From contig NZ_LIYH01000007.1 in assembly GCF_001905885.1 (NCBI RefSeq), positions 62,001 to 126,000 on the forward strand: a stretch of 64,000 bases of DNA. Direction: 5' to 3'. The position numbers and the translations under genes were made by a program. The stretch is from Streptomyces sp. CB03234 (GTDB lineage Bacteria > Actinomycetota > Actinomycetes > Streptomycetales > Streptomycetaceae). Below are positions 8,838 through 16,494 of this stretch, piece by piece (position 1 is the first letter of the stretch; the number at the start of each line of letters is the position of its first letter). Under the pieces are notes generated by a model that saw only the letters and a program-made list of their open reading frames with translations, did not search any database and had not been told where the DNA came from.

Positions 8838-9442
8838 TTGGCCGTCTCCCCGGTCCGGTCGCCGAGCAGGCGCTCGACGTACTTGGCGATCACGTCGACC
8901 TCCAGGTTGACCGGGGCGCCGGGCTCCTTGGTGCCGAGGGTGGTCAGGGCGAGGGTGGTGGGGATGAGGCTGACGGTGAAGTAGTCGGGGCCGGCGTCGA
9001 CGACGGTGAGGCTGACGCCGTCCACCGTGATGGAGCCCTTCTCGACGACGTACCGGCGCAGGGTGTCGGGGAGGGAGACCGTGACGATCTCCCAGTTCTC
9101 GGAGGGCGTGCGCGCCAGGATGGTGCCGGTCCCGTCGACGTGGCCCTGGACGATGTGGCCGCCGAGCCGGTCGCCGACCGCCATGGGCCGTTCCAGGTTG
9201 ACCCTGGAGCCGGTGGTGAGCGCGCCCAGGCTGGAGCGGTTCAGCGTCTCGGCCATCACGTCGGCGGTGAACTCGCCGTCGGCGGTCTCCACGACCGTGA
9301 GGCACACGCCGTTGACGGCGATCGAGTCGCCGTGCTTGGCGCCTTCGGTGACGAGGGGGCCGCGCAGGCGGAAGCGGGAGGCGTCACCGAGGGTCTCGAC
9401 GGCGGTGACCTCGCCCAGCTCTTCGACGATTCCGGTGAACAC
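8834..9442 (-). CDS. ribE: Riboflavin synthase alpha chain
   Basis: 202 residues made of two homologous lumazine-binding repeats (about 1-97 and 98-195). The start MFTGIVEELGEV is diagnostic; the repeats carry SIAVNGVCLTVV and SITVDGVSLTVV. It catalyses dismutation of two 6,7-dimethyl-8-ribityllumazine molecules to riboflavin. The GTG at 9442 lies two bases after the ribD stop. Some annotations name this gene ribC. Confidence 0.96.
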   Translation of the reverse strand: MFTGIVEELGEVTAVETLGDASRFRLRGPLVTEGAKHGDSIAVNGVCLTVVETADGEFTADVMAETLNRSSLGALTTGSRVNLERPMAVGDRLGGHIVQGHVDGTGTILARTPSENWEIVTVSLPDTLRRYVVEKGSITVDGVSLTVVDAGPDYFTVSLIPTTLALTTLGTKEPGAPVNLEVDVIAKYVERLLGDRTGETAK

Positions 9443-9444
9443 GC

Positions 9445-10557
9445 TCAGCGCTCCTTGTCGGGGGTGGTGGGGACGGCGGTGATACGGAGATCGGGGCCGA
9501 TGCGTACGGTCTCGGTGATGTCGAGCCGCAGCGCTTCGGTGAGGGTGGTGATCCCGGCGTCGGCGAGGGCGGCGGGGCCCGCGCCGAGGACCACCGGGGC
9601 CAGATAGCCGACGACCTTGTCGACGGCTCCGGCGGCGACGAAGGTCCCGGCGAGGGCCGGGCCGCCTTCGAGGAGCACGGAGCGGACGCCGCGCTCGTGC
9701 AGGGCGGCGAGCAGGGCGGGTACGGACAGGCCGCGGTCCGCCCTCGGCAGGCGTACGACGCCGGGCAGGTCCGTCTCGGCGTCCTCGGCGACCGCGATCA
9801 GGGTCGGCGCGGCGTCGTCCAGGACGCGGGCGCCGGGCCGGACGGCGGTGGCCTCGGTGTCGACGACGACGCGCAGCGGCTGGACGGCGCCTTCGATGCC
9901 GCGTACGGCGAGGTGCGGGTCGTCCGTACGGGCGGTGCCGGAGCCGACGATCACGGCGTCGGCCTCGGCGCGCAGCCGGTGGACGTCGGCGCGGGACTCG
10001 GGGGAGCTGATCCAGCGGCTGGTGCCGTCCTGGGCGGCGACGCGGCCGTCGAGGGTGGCGGCGTACTTCCACAGGACGTAGGGGCGGCCGAGGCGTACGG
10101 AGGTGAGCCAGGCGGCGTTGCCGGCCTCGGCCTCCGCCTCCAGGACTCCGGCGACGACCTCGACGCCGGCCGCCCGGAGGGTGTCGGCGCCGCCGGTTGC
10201 CTGCGGGTTCGGGTCGCCGACCGCGTACACGACGCGGGCGATCCCGGCCTCGATGAGTGCCTGGGCGCAGGGGCCGGTGCGGCCGGTGTGGTTGCAGGGT
10301 TCGAGGGTGACGTAGGCGGAGCCGCCGCGGGCGAGGACGCCGGCCTGGCGCAGGGCGTGGACCTCGGCGTGCGGGCCGCCGGCACGCTCGTGCCAGCCGG
10401 CGCCGACCTCGTGTCCGGAGGCGTCGAGGACGACGCACCCGACGACCGGGTTGGGGCTGGTGGAGCCGAGGCCGCGGGCGGCGAGCGCGACGGCGCGGCG
10501 CATGGCGGCGATGTCGGCCGCGGCTGCCGTGCCGGGGGTGTCCGCTGCGGTGGCCAC
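9445..10557 (-). CDS. ribD: Bifunctional riboflavin deaminase/reductase
   Basis: 370 residues. The N-terminal cytidine-deaminase-like domain has zinc motif HAEVHAL with TLEPCNHTGRTGPC; the C-terminal DHFR-like reductase domain has LWKYAATLDGRVA and LLEGGPALAGTF. It performs the two steps after GTP cyclohydrolase II. The GTG at 10557 is chosen because AGGAGG sits 5 bases upstream; a longer frame to 10689 has Arg/Pro-rich shadow sequence. It is the first gene of the operon, 166 bases after the riboswitch. Confidence 0.95.
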   Translation of the reverse strand: MATAADTPGTAAAADIAAMRRAVALAARGLGSTSPNPVVGCVVLDASGHEVGAGWHERAGGPHAEVHALRQAGVLARGGSAYVTLEPCNHTGRTGPCAQALIEAGIARVVYAVGDPNPQATGGADTLRAAGVEVVAGVLEAEAEAGNAAWLTSVRLGRPYVLWKYAATLDGRVAAQDGTSRWISSPESRADVHRLRAEADAVIVGSGTARTDDPHLAVRGIEGAVQPLRVVVDTEATAVRPGARVLDDAAPTLIAVAEDAETDLPGVVRLPRADRGLSVPALLAALHERGVRSVLLEGGPALAGTFVAAGAVDKVVGYLAPVVLGAGPAALADAGITTLTEALRLDITETVRIGPDLRITAVPTTPDKER

Positions 10558-10593
10558 CGGGTCCTCCTGCCTCTTCGGGCGCGGACTCCGGGG

Positions 10594-10611
10594 CCTGTCG
10601 ATGACGACAGG
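10594..10611 (-). other. Stable hairpin in the rib leader
   Basis: CCTGTCG and its complement CGACAGG pair around a 4-nt loop about 37 bases upstream of the ribD start codon. It lies between the FMN aptamer and the ribosome-binding site and could be part of the expression platform. A second 7-bp hairpin (GGTCGCC/GGCGACC) lies just upstream at about 10661-10682. Neither is followed by a U-run, so translational control or Rho involvement is as likely as intrinsic termination. Confidence 0.4.
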
Positions 10612-10722
10612 GAGCGGGAACGACACCACCGCACAGGGGGACGCGAGGCCGACGGCACCGGTCGCCGGACGTCGGCGACCAGCGGACATACGGCCGGTCG
10701 CCCCATGGAGGGGTCACCCGCC

Positions 10723-10849
10723 GCGCACTGCCTCCCATCCGGACTTTCACCGTCGGTCCAGGAATTTCACCTGGTCAACCGGCCACTGGATGCGGCCGGG
10801 TCGCGGACTGTAACCGCCGGTTCGGAATTACACCGACCCCGGAGTGCGC
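10723..10849 (-). promoter_or_regulatory. FMN riboswitch (RFN element)
   Basis: Reading the minus strand, the conserved RFN core is clear: GGGGTCGGTGTAATTCCGAA, ACCGGCGGTTACAGTCCGCG, then GGTGAAATTCCTGGACCGAC and CGGTGAAAGTCCGGATGGGA. The closing P1 helix is GCGCACT (10849-10843) paired with AGTGCGC (10729-10723). Binding of FMN is known to shut down such operons. Located upstream of ribD, it should control the whole ribD-to-hisG chain. Confidence 0.96.
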
Positions 10850-10942
10850 TGCTGCTGATACAGGGCCAGTGTGCCACGCCCGATCGTCACCCATGCGGGC
10901 GAAGAATGTGTCCTGCCTCACACGCCGACCGGACACCCGGCC

Positions 10943-10998
10943 TGGTCCGGACCTAGTGGTCCAGACCTATTGACCACTTGGTCTAGTCCTTTTAATGT
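10943..10998 (+). promoter_or_regulatory. Chitinase promoter with tandem DasR-type operators
   Basis: TGGTCCGGACCT (10943-10954) and TGGTCCAGACCT (10957-10968) form the 12-bp direct repeat known from Streptomyces chitinase promoters; a third, weaker copy TGGTCTAGTCCT is at 10979-10990. Each resembles the DasR site core (TGGTCTAGACCA). A promoter is embedded: -35 TTGACC (10970-10975), 17-base spacer, -10 TAATGT (10993-10998). Known biology: these repeats give chitin induction and glucose repression. Confidence 0.85.
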
Positions 10999-11106
10999 CT
11001 GCGTCACCTCCACGGAGTCGGCCCGAGGGTGTGCGCACACCAGGGCCAACACGACCCATGCCCTTGCCAGTTGTGTGCCCCTCAGCCTCCCCAGGAGGAA
11101 CCGACC

Positions 11107-13455
11107 GTGCTGTCCCCCACACACAGACGAGCCACCCTGCTCGCGTCCGGCGCCGCCGTCGCCGGTCTGCTGCTCGGCTCGCTCTCCGGTGGCGTCTCGC
11201 ACGCCGCCACCGACCACCAGGCCTGTCGCCCCGACGGTCTCCACACGACGCCCGGTGTCGGCGTCCCGTACTGCTCGGTCTACGACACCGAGGGCCGCGA
11301 GAAGATGGGCGCGGACCATCAGCGCCGCGTCATCGGCTACTTCACCGGCTGGCGCACCGGCAAGGACGGGACGCCCGCCTACCTCGCCCCGAACATCCCG
11401 TGGGACAAGGTCACCCACATCAATTACGCCTTCGGGCACATCGACTCCGCGAACAAGCTCTCGGTGGGCACGGACGGCCCGGCCAACGCCGCCACCGGGA
11501 TGACGTGGCCCGGCGTCGCGGGCGCCGAGATGGACCCCTCGTACACGTACAAGGGGCATTTCAATCTGCTGAACAAGTTCAAGAAGCAGCATCCGGACGT
11601 CAAGACGCTGATCTCGGTGGGCGGCTGGGCGGAGACCGGCGGATACTTCGACGACAGCGGCAAGCGGGTCGACTCCGGGGGCTTCTACACGATGGCCACC
11701 AACGCCGACGGCTCGGTCAACCAGGCGGGGATCAACACCTTCGCCGACTCGGCGGTCGCCTTCATCAAGAAGTACGGCTTCAACGGCGTCGACATCGACT
11801 ACGAGTACCCGACCTCGATGAAGGACGCGGGCAACCCGCTCGACTACCCGGTCGCCAACGCCCGCCGCGCGGGGCTCGTCAAGGGGTACGCGGCCCTGAT
11901 GAAGACCCTGCGCGAAAAGCTGGACCGGGCGGGCGCGGCCGACGGCAGGCACTACCTGCTCACCGTCGCGGCCCCCTCCTCCGGCTACCTGCTGCGCGGC
12001 ATGGAGACCTTCCAGGTCCAGAAGTACCTGGACTACGTCAACATCATGTCCTACGACCTGCACGGCGCCTGGAACGAGTACGTCGGCCCGAACGCCTCCC
12101 TCTTCGACGACGGCAAGGACGCCGAACTGGCGGCGGCGAACGTCTACGGCAGCCAGCAGTACGGCGGCATCGGCTACCTCAACACCGACTGGGCGTACCA
12201 CTACTTCCGCGGCTCCATGCCGGCCGGCCGGATCAACATCGGCCTGCCCTACTACACGCGCGGCCACAAGAACGTGCAGGGCGGCACGGACGGACTGTGG
12301 GGCAAGGCGGCCGCGACCACCTGCCCGGCCGGCTCCGGCCTGACCAAGTGCGGTGACGGCGCGGTCGGCATCGACAACCTGTGGCACGACAAGGACGACA
12401 ACGGCAAGGAGTCCCCGGCCGGCTCCAACCCCATGTGGCACGCCAAGAACCTGGAGAAGGGCGTCGCCGGCGACTACCTGACGAAGTACGGCTTCGCCGC
12501 CGGGACCAGGCTGACCGGCACGTACGCCCGCCGTTACGACTCCACCCTGGTCGCGCCCTGGCTGTGGAACGCGGAGAAGAAGGTCTTCCTGTCGACGGAG
12601 GACGAGCAGTCGGTGGCCCGCAAGGCCGACTACGTGGTCGACAAGGGCATCGGCGGCACGATGGTGTGGGAACTGGCCGGTGACTACGGCTGGAACGCGG
12701 CCAAGGGGCAGTACGAGGCCGGCTCCACCCTGACCTCACTGATGTACGACAAGTTCAAGGCGGCCACGCCGTACGGCGCGAAGGTCTCGAACAAGGCACT
12801 GCCCACCAAGGCGGTGAACATCGGCGTGGAGTTCGGCGACTTCAAGCTCGGTGACTCCAACTACCCGATCACCCCGAAGGTGAAGATCACCAACAATACG
12901 AGGACGACGCTGCCGGGCGGTACGGAGTTCCAGTTCGACTACTCCACGGCCGCGCCGGGCAATGCCTCGGACCAGTCCGGCTTCGGTACGAAGGTGATCA
13001 GCAGCGACCACACCGGAAGCAATGTGGGCGGCCTCAAGGGCGACTTCCACCGCGTCTCGCTGAAGCTGCCGGCCTGGCAGAGCCTGGCCCCGGGTGCATC
13101 GGTGGACCTGTCGTTCAACTACTACCTGCCGGTGTCGACGCCGTGGAACTGGACGGTGAACATCGGCGGCACGACGTACGCGCTCGCCGGTGACCTGGCG
13201 CGGGGCGTGACCGTGGTGGAGCCGGGCTCGGGTACGAACCCGACGCCGACCCCGACGAACCCGACGCCCACGCCCACGCCCACGCCCACGCCGGGTGCGT
13301 GCACCGCGCCCGCGTGGAGCGCGTCGGCCGAGTACGGCGGCGGTTCCACGGTGTCCCATGCGTCCCGTACCTGGAAGGCGAAGTGGTGGACCAAGGGCGA
13401 GGAGCCCGGCACCACCGGCGAGTGGGGTGTCTGGCAGGACCTCGGCGCCTGCTGA
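11107..13455 (+). CDS. Secreted GH18 chitinase with CHIC domain and CBM5/12
   Basis: 782 residues. A signal peptide (MLSPTHRRATLLASGAAVAG followed by a hydrophobic stretch, cleavage near SHA-A at ~33) leads to a GH18 catalytic domain with the DxDxE active site at Asp229-Asp231-Glu233 (GVDIDYEYP). A chitinase-C (CHIC) type beta domain lies at about 575-705, then a Pro-Thr linker, then a C-terminal chitin-binding CBM5/12 (CTAPAWSASAEYGGGS). It hydrolyses chitin outside the cell. GTG 11107 is chosen for its AGGAGG site and for starting at the signal peptide; an upstream GTG at 11029 gives a Cys/Gln-rich non-signal extension. Confidence 0.95.
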   Translation: MLSPTHRRATLLASGAAVAGLLLGSLSGGVSHAATDHQACRPDGLHTTPGVGVPYCSVYDTEGREKMGADHQRRVIGYFTGWRTGKDGTPAYLAPNIPWDKVTHINYAFGHIDSANKLSVGTDGPANAATGMTWPGVAGAEMDPSYTYKGHFNLLNKFKKQHPDVKTLISVGGWAETGGYFDDSGKRVDSGGFYTMATNADGSVNQAGINTFADSAVAFIKKYGFNGVDIDYEYPTSMKDAGNPLDYPVANARRAGLVKGYAALMKTLREKLDRAGAADGRHYLLTVAAPSSGYLLRGMETFQVQKYLDYVNIMSYDLHGAWNEYVGPNASLFDDGKDAELAAANVYGSQQYGGIGYLNTDWAYHYFRGSMPAGRINIGLPYYTRGHKNVQGGTDGLWGKAAATTCPAGSGLTKCGDGAVGIDNLWHDKDDNGKESPAGSNPMWHAKNLEKGVAGDYLTKYGFAAGTRLTGTYARRYDSTLVAPWLWNAEKKVFLSTEDEQSVARKADYVVDKGIGGTMVWELAGDYGWNAAKGQYEAGSTLTSLMYDKFKAATPYGAKVSNKALPTKAVNIGVEFGDFKLGDSNYPITPKVKITNNTRTTLPGGTEFQFDYSTAAPGNASDQSGFGTKVISSDHTGSNVGGLKGDFHRVSLKLPAWQSLAPGASVDLSFNYYLPVSTPWNWTVNIGGTTYALAGDLARGVTVVEPGSGTNPTPTPTNPTPTPTPTPTPGACTAPAWSASAEYGGGSTVSHASRTWKAKWWTKGEEPGTTGEWGVWQDLGAC

Positions 13456-13473
13456 CCTTGTGACGGGACGGAG

Positions 13474-13508
13474 CCCGGCGGTGGAAAACGGCCCTTGCCA
13501 CCGCCGGG
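13474..13508 (+). terminator. Chitinase terminator hairpin
   Basis: A perfect 11-bp stem, CCCGGCGGTGG (13474-13484) with CCACCGCCGGG (13498-13508), and a 13-nt loop lie 18 bases after the chitinase stop. There is no U-tract, as is usual in this genome. Confidence 0.8.
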
Positions 13509-13538
13509 CCTCTCGGCGTGTTGTGCCAGGCTGTGCGC

Positions 13539-14471
13539 GTGACGACCGCGCTTGCCGATGAGGCCGATGAGTTCGAGAGCCACCGCCGCCGCATGTTCGG
13601 GCTCGCCTACCGGATGCTCGGCTCCGCCGAGGAGGCCGAGGACACCGTGCAGGACGCGTACGTCCGCTGGAGCGGCGCGGACCGGGCGGCGATCGGGCAC
13701 CCGGCGGCCTGGCTCGCCAAGGTCGTCACCAACCTGTGCCTCAACCGGCTCACCTCCGCCCGTGCCACCCGCGAGGCATACCCGGGGCCATGGCTGCCGG
13801 AGCCGGTGGTCACGGCGGACGGGGCGCTCGGTCCGCTGGAGTCGGCCGAGCAGCGCGACGCGGTGTCGACGGCGCTGCTGGTGCTGCTGGAGCGGCTGAC
13901 GCCGACGGAGCGGGCGGTGTACGTGCTGCGCGAGGCGTTCGCGTACAGCCATCGTGAGATCGCCGGGGTGCTGGAGCTGACCGAGGCCAACTGCCGCCAG
14001 CTGTACCGGAGGGCGGCGGGGCGCATCGCCGCTCCGGAGAACCGTTTCCCGGCCGGACCCGAAGAGCATCGGGTGCTGGTCGAGTCCTTCATCGCCGCCG
14101 CCCGGGAGGGCGACCTGGCCGGACTGGAGAAGCTGCTGGCGGCGGACGTGACGTGGTCGTCCGACGGCGGTGGTGTGGTGACGGCTGCCCAAAGGCCCAT
14201 TCTGGGGCGGGAGAAGGTGCTGCGGTTCCTGGCAGGGGCGTTCCAGGGCTTCGCGGCCTCGCTGCGCCTCACGGTCGTGGAGGTGAACGGCACGCCGGCG
14301 CTGGCCGCGTGGGACGGTCCCTCGCTGGTCTCCCTCGCCTCGTTCGAGGTCCGGGACGGGGCCGTCCGCCACGTACGGGCGGTGGCCAATCCGCACAAGC
14401 TCGCGTTCGCGGCGCGGCAGCTGTCACATTGCGGGAGGCTCGCCGGTTCTTTGCGCATGACTACGTCATGA
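13539..14471 (+). CDS. ECF41-family sigma factor (SigJ-like)
   Basis: 310 residues. Sigma region 2 (about 10-80, FGLAYRMLGSAEEAEDTVQD) and region 4 (about 105-160) are followed by a SnoaL-like C-terminal extension. The ECF41 signatures are visible: WLPEP in the linker, DGGG in the extension, and NPHKL near the end (consensus NPDKL). In this group the fused extension replaces a separate anti-sigma factor and controls activity. The adjacent SDR gene fits the known ECF41 habit of controlling a neighbouring oxidoreductase, epimerase or carboxymuconolactone decarboxylase. GTG 13539 is taken as start; a GTG-type start at 13518 is possible. Confidence 0.92.
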   Translation: MTTALADEADEFESHRRRMFGLAYRMLGSAEEAEDTVQDAYVRWSGADRAAIGHPAAWLAKVVTNLCLNRLTSARATREAYPGPWLPEPVVTADGALGPLESAEQRDAVSTALLVLLERLTPTERAVYVLREAFAYSHREIAGVLELTEANCRQLYRRAAGRIAAPENRFPAGPEEHRVLVESFIAAAREGDLAGLEKLLAADVTWSSDGGGVVTAAQRPILGREKVLRFLAGAFQGFAASLRLTVVEVNGTPALAAWDGPSLVSLASFEVRDGAVRHVRAVANPHKLAFAARQLSHCGRLAGSLRMTTS

Positions 14472-14481
14472 GGAGCTGAGG

Positions 14482-15228
14482 ATGACCACGATTCTGGTGA
14501 CCGGTGGGACCGGCACGCTCGGCAGGCACGTCGTCGCGCTGCTGCGGGCGGACGGGCACGAGGTGCGGGGCTTGAGCCGGCACGCGGAGCCGTACGCCGT
14601 CGATCTGCGCGAGGGCGGTACGGGGCTCGACACGGCCCTCGCGGGCGTGGACACCGTCGTGCACTGCGCGTCCTCGCTGCGCGGGGGCGACGAGCGGGCG
14701 GCACGGAACCTGATCGACGCGGCGAGGCGGGCCGGAGTCGCGCATCTGGTCCACATCTCCATCGTCGGCGTGGACCGGGTGCCGCTGGGCTACTACCGGT
14801 CGAAGCTGGCCGTGGAACGGCTGGTCGAGGAGTCGGGGCTCGGCTGGACGGTGCTGCGGGCCACGCAGTTCCACGACCTGGTGCTGACGCTGCTGGAGGC
14901 GGTGGCCAAGCTGCCGGTGATGCTGCTGCCGGCGGGCGTGAGCGATCAGCCCGTCGAGGTCACGGAGGTCGCCGCCCGCCTCGCCGAGCTGGCGGTGGGC
15001 GCGCCTGCCGGCCGGGTCGCGGACATGGGCGGCCCCGAGGTGCGGACGTTCCCGGAGCTGGCCCGCGCCTACCTGCGGGCGTCGGGCCGCCGGCGCCCGG
15101 TGGTGGGCGTGCCGCTGGCGGGCAAGGCGTACCGGGGCATGCGGGCGGGCGGGCATCTGACGCCGGAGCGCGCGGTGGGCAAGGGTACGTTCGAGGAGTT
15201 CCTGGACCGGCGCTTCAGCGGGGCGTAG
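14482..15228 (+). CDS. NmrA/SDR-type NAD(P)-binding protein, ECF41 partner
   Basis: 248 residues. The Rossmann motif TGGTGTLGRHVV at the N-terminus defines an atypical short-chain dehydrogenase of the NmrA/NAD-dependent epimerase-like group. The usual YxxxK is replaced by YYRSKLAVE, which keeps Tyr and Lys. It begins 10 bases after the sigma gene and is probably cotranscribed. Its 3' end overlaps the convergent ROK gene by 14 bases. The substrate is unknown. Confidence 0.85.
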   Translation: MTTILVTGGTGTLGRHVVALLRADGHEVRGLSRHAEPYAVDLREGGTGLDTALAGVDTVVHCASSLRGGDERAARNLIDAARRAGVAHLVHISIVGVDRVPLGYYRSKLAVERLVEESGLGWTVLRATQFHDLVLTLLEAVAKLPVMLLPAGVSDQPVEVTEVAARLAELAVGAPAGRVADMGGPEVRTFPELARAYLRASGRRRPVVGVPLAGKAYRGMRAGGHLTPERAVGKGTFEEFLDRRFSGA

Positions 15229-16396
15229 GGGCGGTCGGCGCGAACAGCTCGTCCTGGGCCACGTCGCGGGCCGTCAGCAGCGCCCCGCGCAGCACCGCCG
15301 CGCCGCCCAGCGCGCTGGCCCGTACCTCCGTGCGCAGCGGGGACAGCCCGGCCAGCCGGGCCTCGACGCGGGCCGCCAGCCCGGGGCCGCCCGCGTGGCC
15401 GACTTCGCCGCCCAGGACGACGCAGCCGGGGTCGAGTACGGCGCTGACGGCGGCCGTCCCGAGGGCGAGGCGGTCGGCGAGGACGTCCAGGAAGTCCTCC
15501 GCCCCGGTGGCCGCCGCCGTCCGCACCGCCACCGCGCCGGCCGGCTCCTCGCCCTGGTCGGCGGCCTCGATGCCGTACCCCGCCGCCAGGGAGCGGATCG
15601 CCGCCGACCCGGCCAGGGCGTGGAACCCGCCGTCGCAGCCGGTCGCCGACGGCAGGCCGCCCGTCCCCGGCACCGGCAGGAACCCGATCTCGCCGGCGCC
15701 GCCCGACGCGCCGCGCCGCAGCCTGCCGTCCAGGACGACGGCGGCGCCGACGCCATGGCCGAGCCACAGCAGTACGAACGTGTCGCGGTCGCGCGCCGCG
15801 CCCTCGCGCTGTTCCGCCACGGCCGCGAGGTTGGTCTCGTTCTCGACGAGGACGGTCGCGGGCAGCCGTTCCTGCAGGACGGTGACGAGCCGCCGGTGCC
15901 AGGTGGGCAGGCCCGTCGAGTCGCGCAGCTCGCCCGTGGCGGGGTCGATCAGGCCGGGCGCCCCGATGCCGACCGTGTGCAGCCGTCGCGTACCGGCCTC
16001 ATCCACCGTCCGCTCCAGCAGTGCCACCGCGCGCTCCACGGCCGGGCCGTCGCTGAGGCCGTCCATGGGCAGCGACGCCTCAGCGAGCGTGGCACCGAGC
16101 AGGTCGCTGACGACGACGGAGACGCTGGTGGTGCGGACGTCGAGGGCGGCCAGGTGCGCGCGATCGGCGACGATCCCGTACAGCCGGGCGTTGGGACCAC
16201 GCCGTTCGGCGCCCGCCTCCCCGACCACCTGGATCAGTCCGGCGCTCTGGAGCCGTTCGACGAGGTCGGCGACGGTGGGCCGGGAGAGACCGGTGAGGTT
16301 CTTGAGCTGACCGGCCGTCAACGGGCCCTGCTCCTGGAGGAGTCGCAGGGCGAGCCGGTCGTTGATGGCCCGTGCGGTGCTGGGCGATGCGGGCAT
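15215..16396 (-). CDS. ROK-family transcriptional regulator
   Basis: 393 residues. An N-terminal winged helix (LTAGQLKNLTGLSRPTVADL, about 25-45) is followed by a ROK sugar-kinase-like domain. The region expected to hold the kinase zinc site (CxCGxxGC) reads ATGCDGGFHAL, so the canonical Cys cluster is lost. It is divergent from an MFS transporter with a perfect inverted repeat between the two, so it probably represses that transporter and perhaps itself. Confidence 0.9.
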   Translation of the reverse strand: MPASPSTARAINDRLALRLLQEQGPLTAGQLKNLTGLSRPTVADLVERLQSAGLIQVVGEAGAERRGPNARLYGIVADRAHLAALDVRTTSVSVVVSDLLGATLAEASLPMDGLSDGPAVERAVALLERTVDEAGTRRLHTVGIGAPGLIDPATGELRDSTGLPTWHRRLVTVLQERLPATVLVENETNLAAVAEQREGAARDRDTFVLLWLGHGVGAAVVLDGRLRRGASGGAGEIGFLPVPGTGGLPSATGCDGGFHALAGSAAIRSLAAGYGIEAADQGEEPAGAVAVRTAAATGAEDFLDVLADRLALGTAAVSAVLDPGCVVLGGEVGHAGGPGLAARVEARLAGLSPLRTEVRASALGGAAVLRGALLTARDVAQDELFAPTAPTPR

Positions 16397-16434
16397 GCCG
16401 TGATCCTCTCAGAACTCGTCTTGTGGCAGCTTAC

Positions 16435-16455
16435 TATCAGGCAGGGTTCCTGATA
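16435..16455. promoter_or_regulatory. Probable ROK operator
   Basis: TATCAGG (16435-16441), a 7-nt spacer, and CCTGATA (16449-16455) form a perfect inverted repeat centred in the 98-bp divergent ROK/MFS intergenic region. It lies 38-60 bases from either start codon, which suits an operator. Confidence 0.75.
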
Positions 16456-16494
16456 ATTTACGGATCGCCGGTACGACGAGACCAGGGAGGGCCC

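Noticed and set aside
14422..14467. TGTCACA then CGTC as an ECF41 target promoter for the SDR gene
   Set aside because: TGTCACA (14422-14428) resembles the reported ECF41 -35, but the nearest CGTC (14464-14467) is 35 bases away, about twice the expected spacing. The two genes are also only 10 bases apart.
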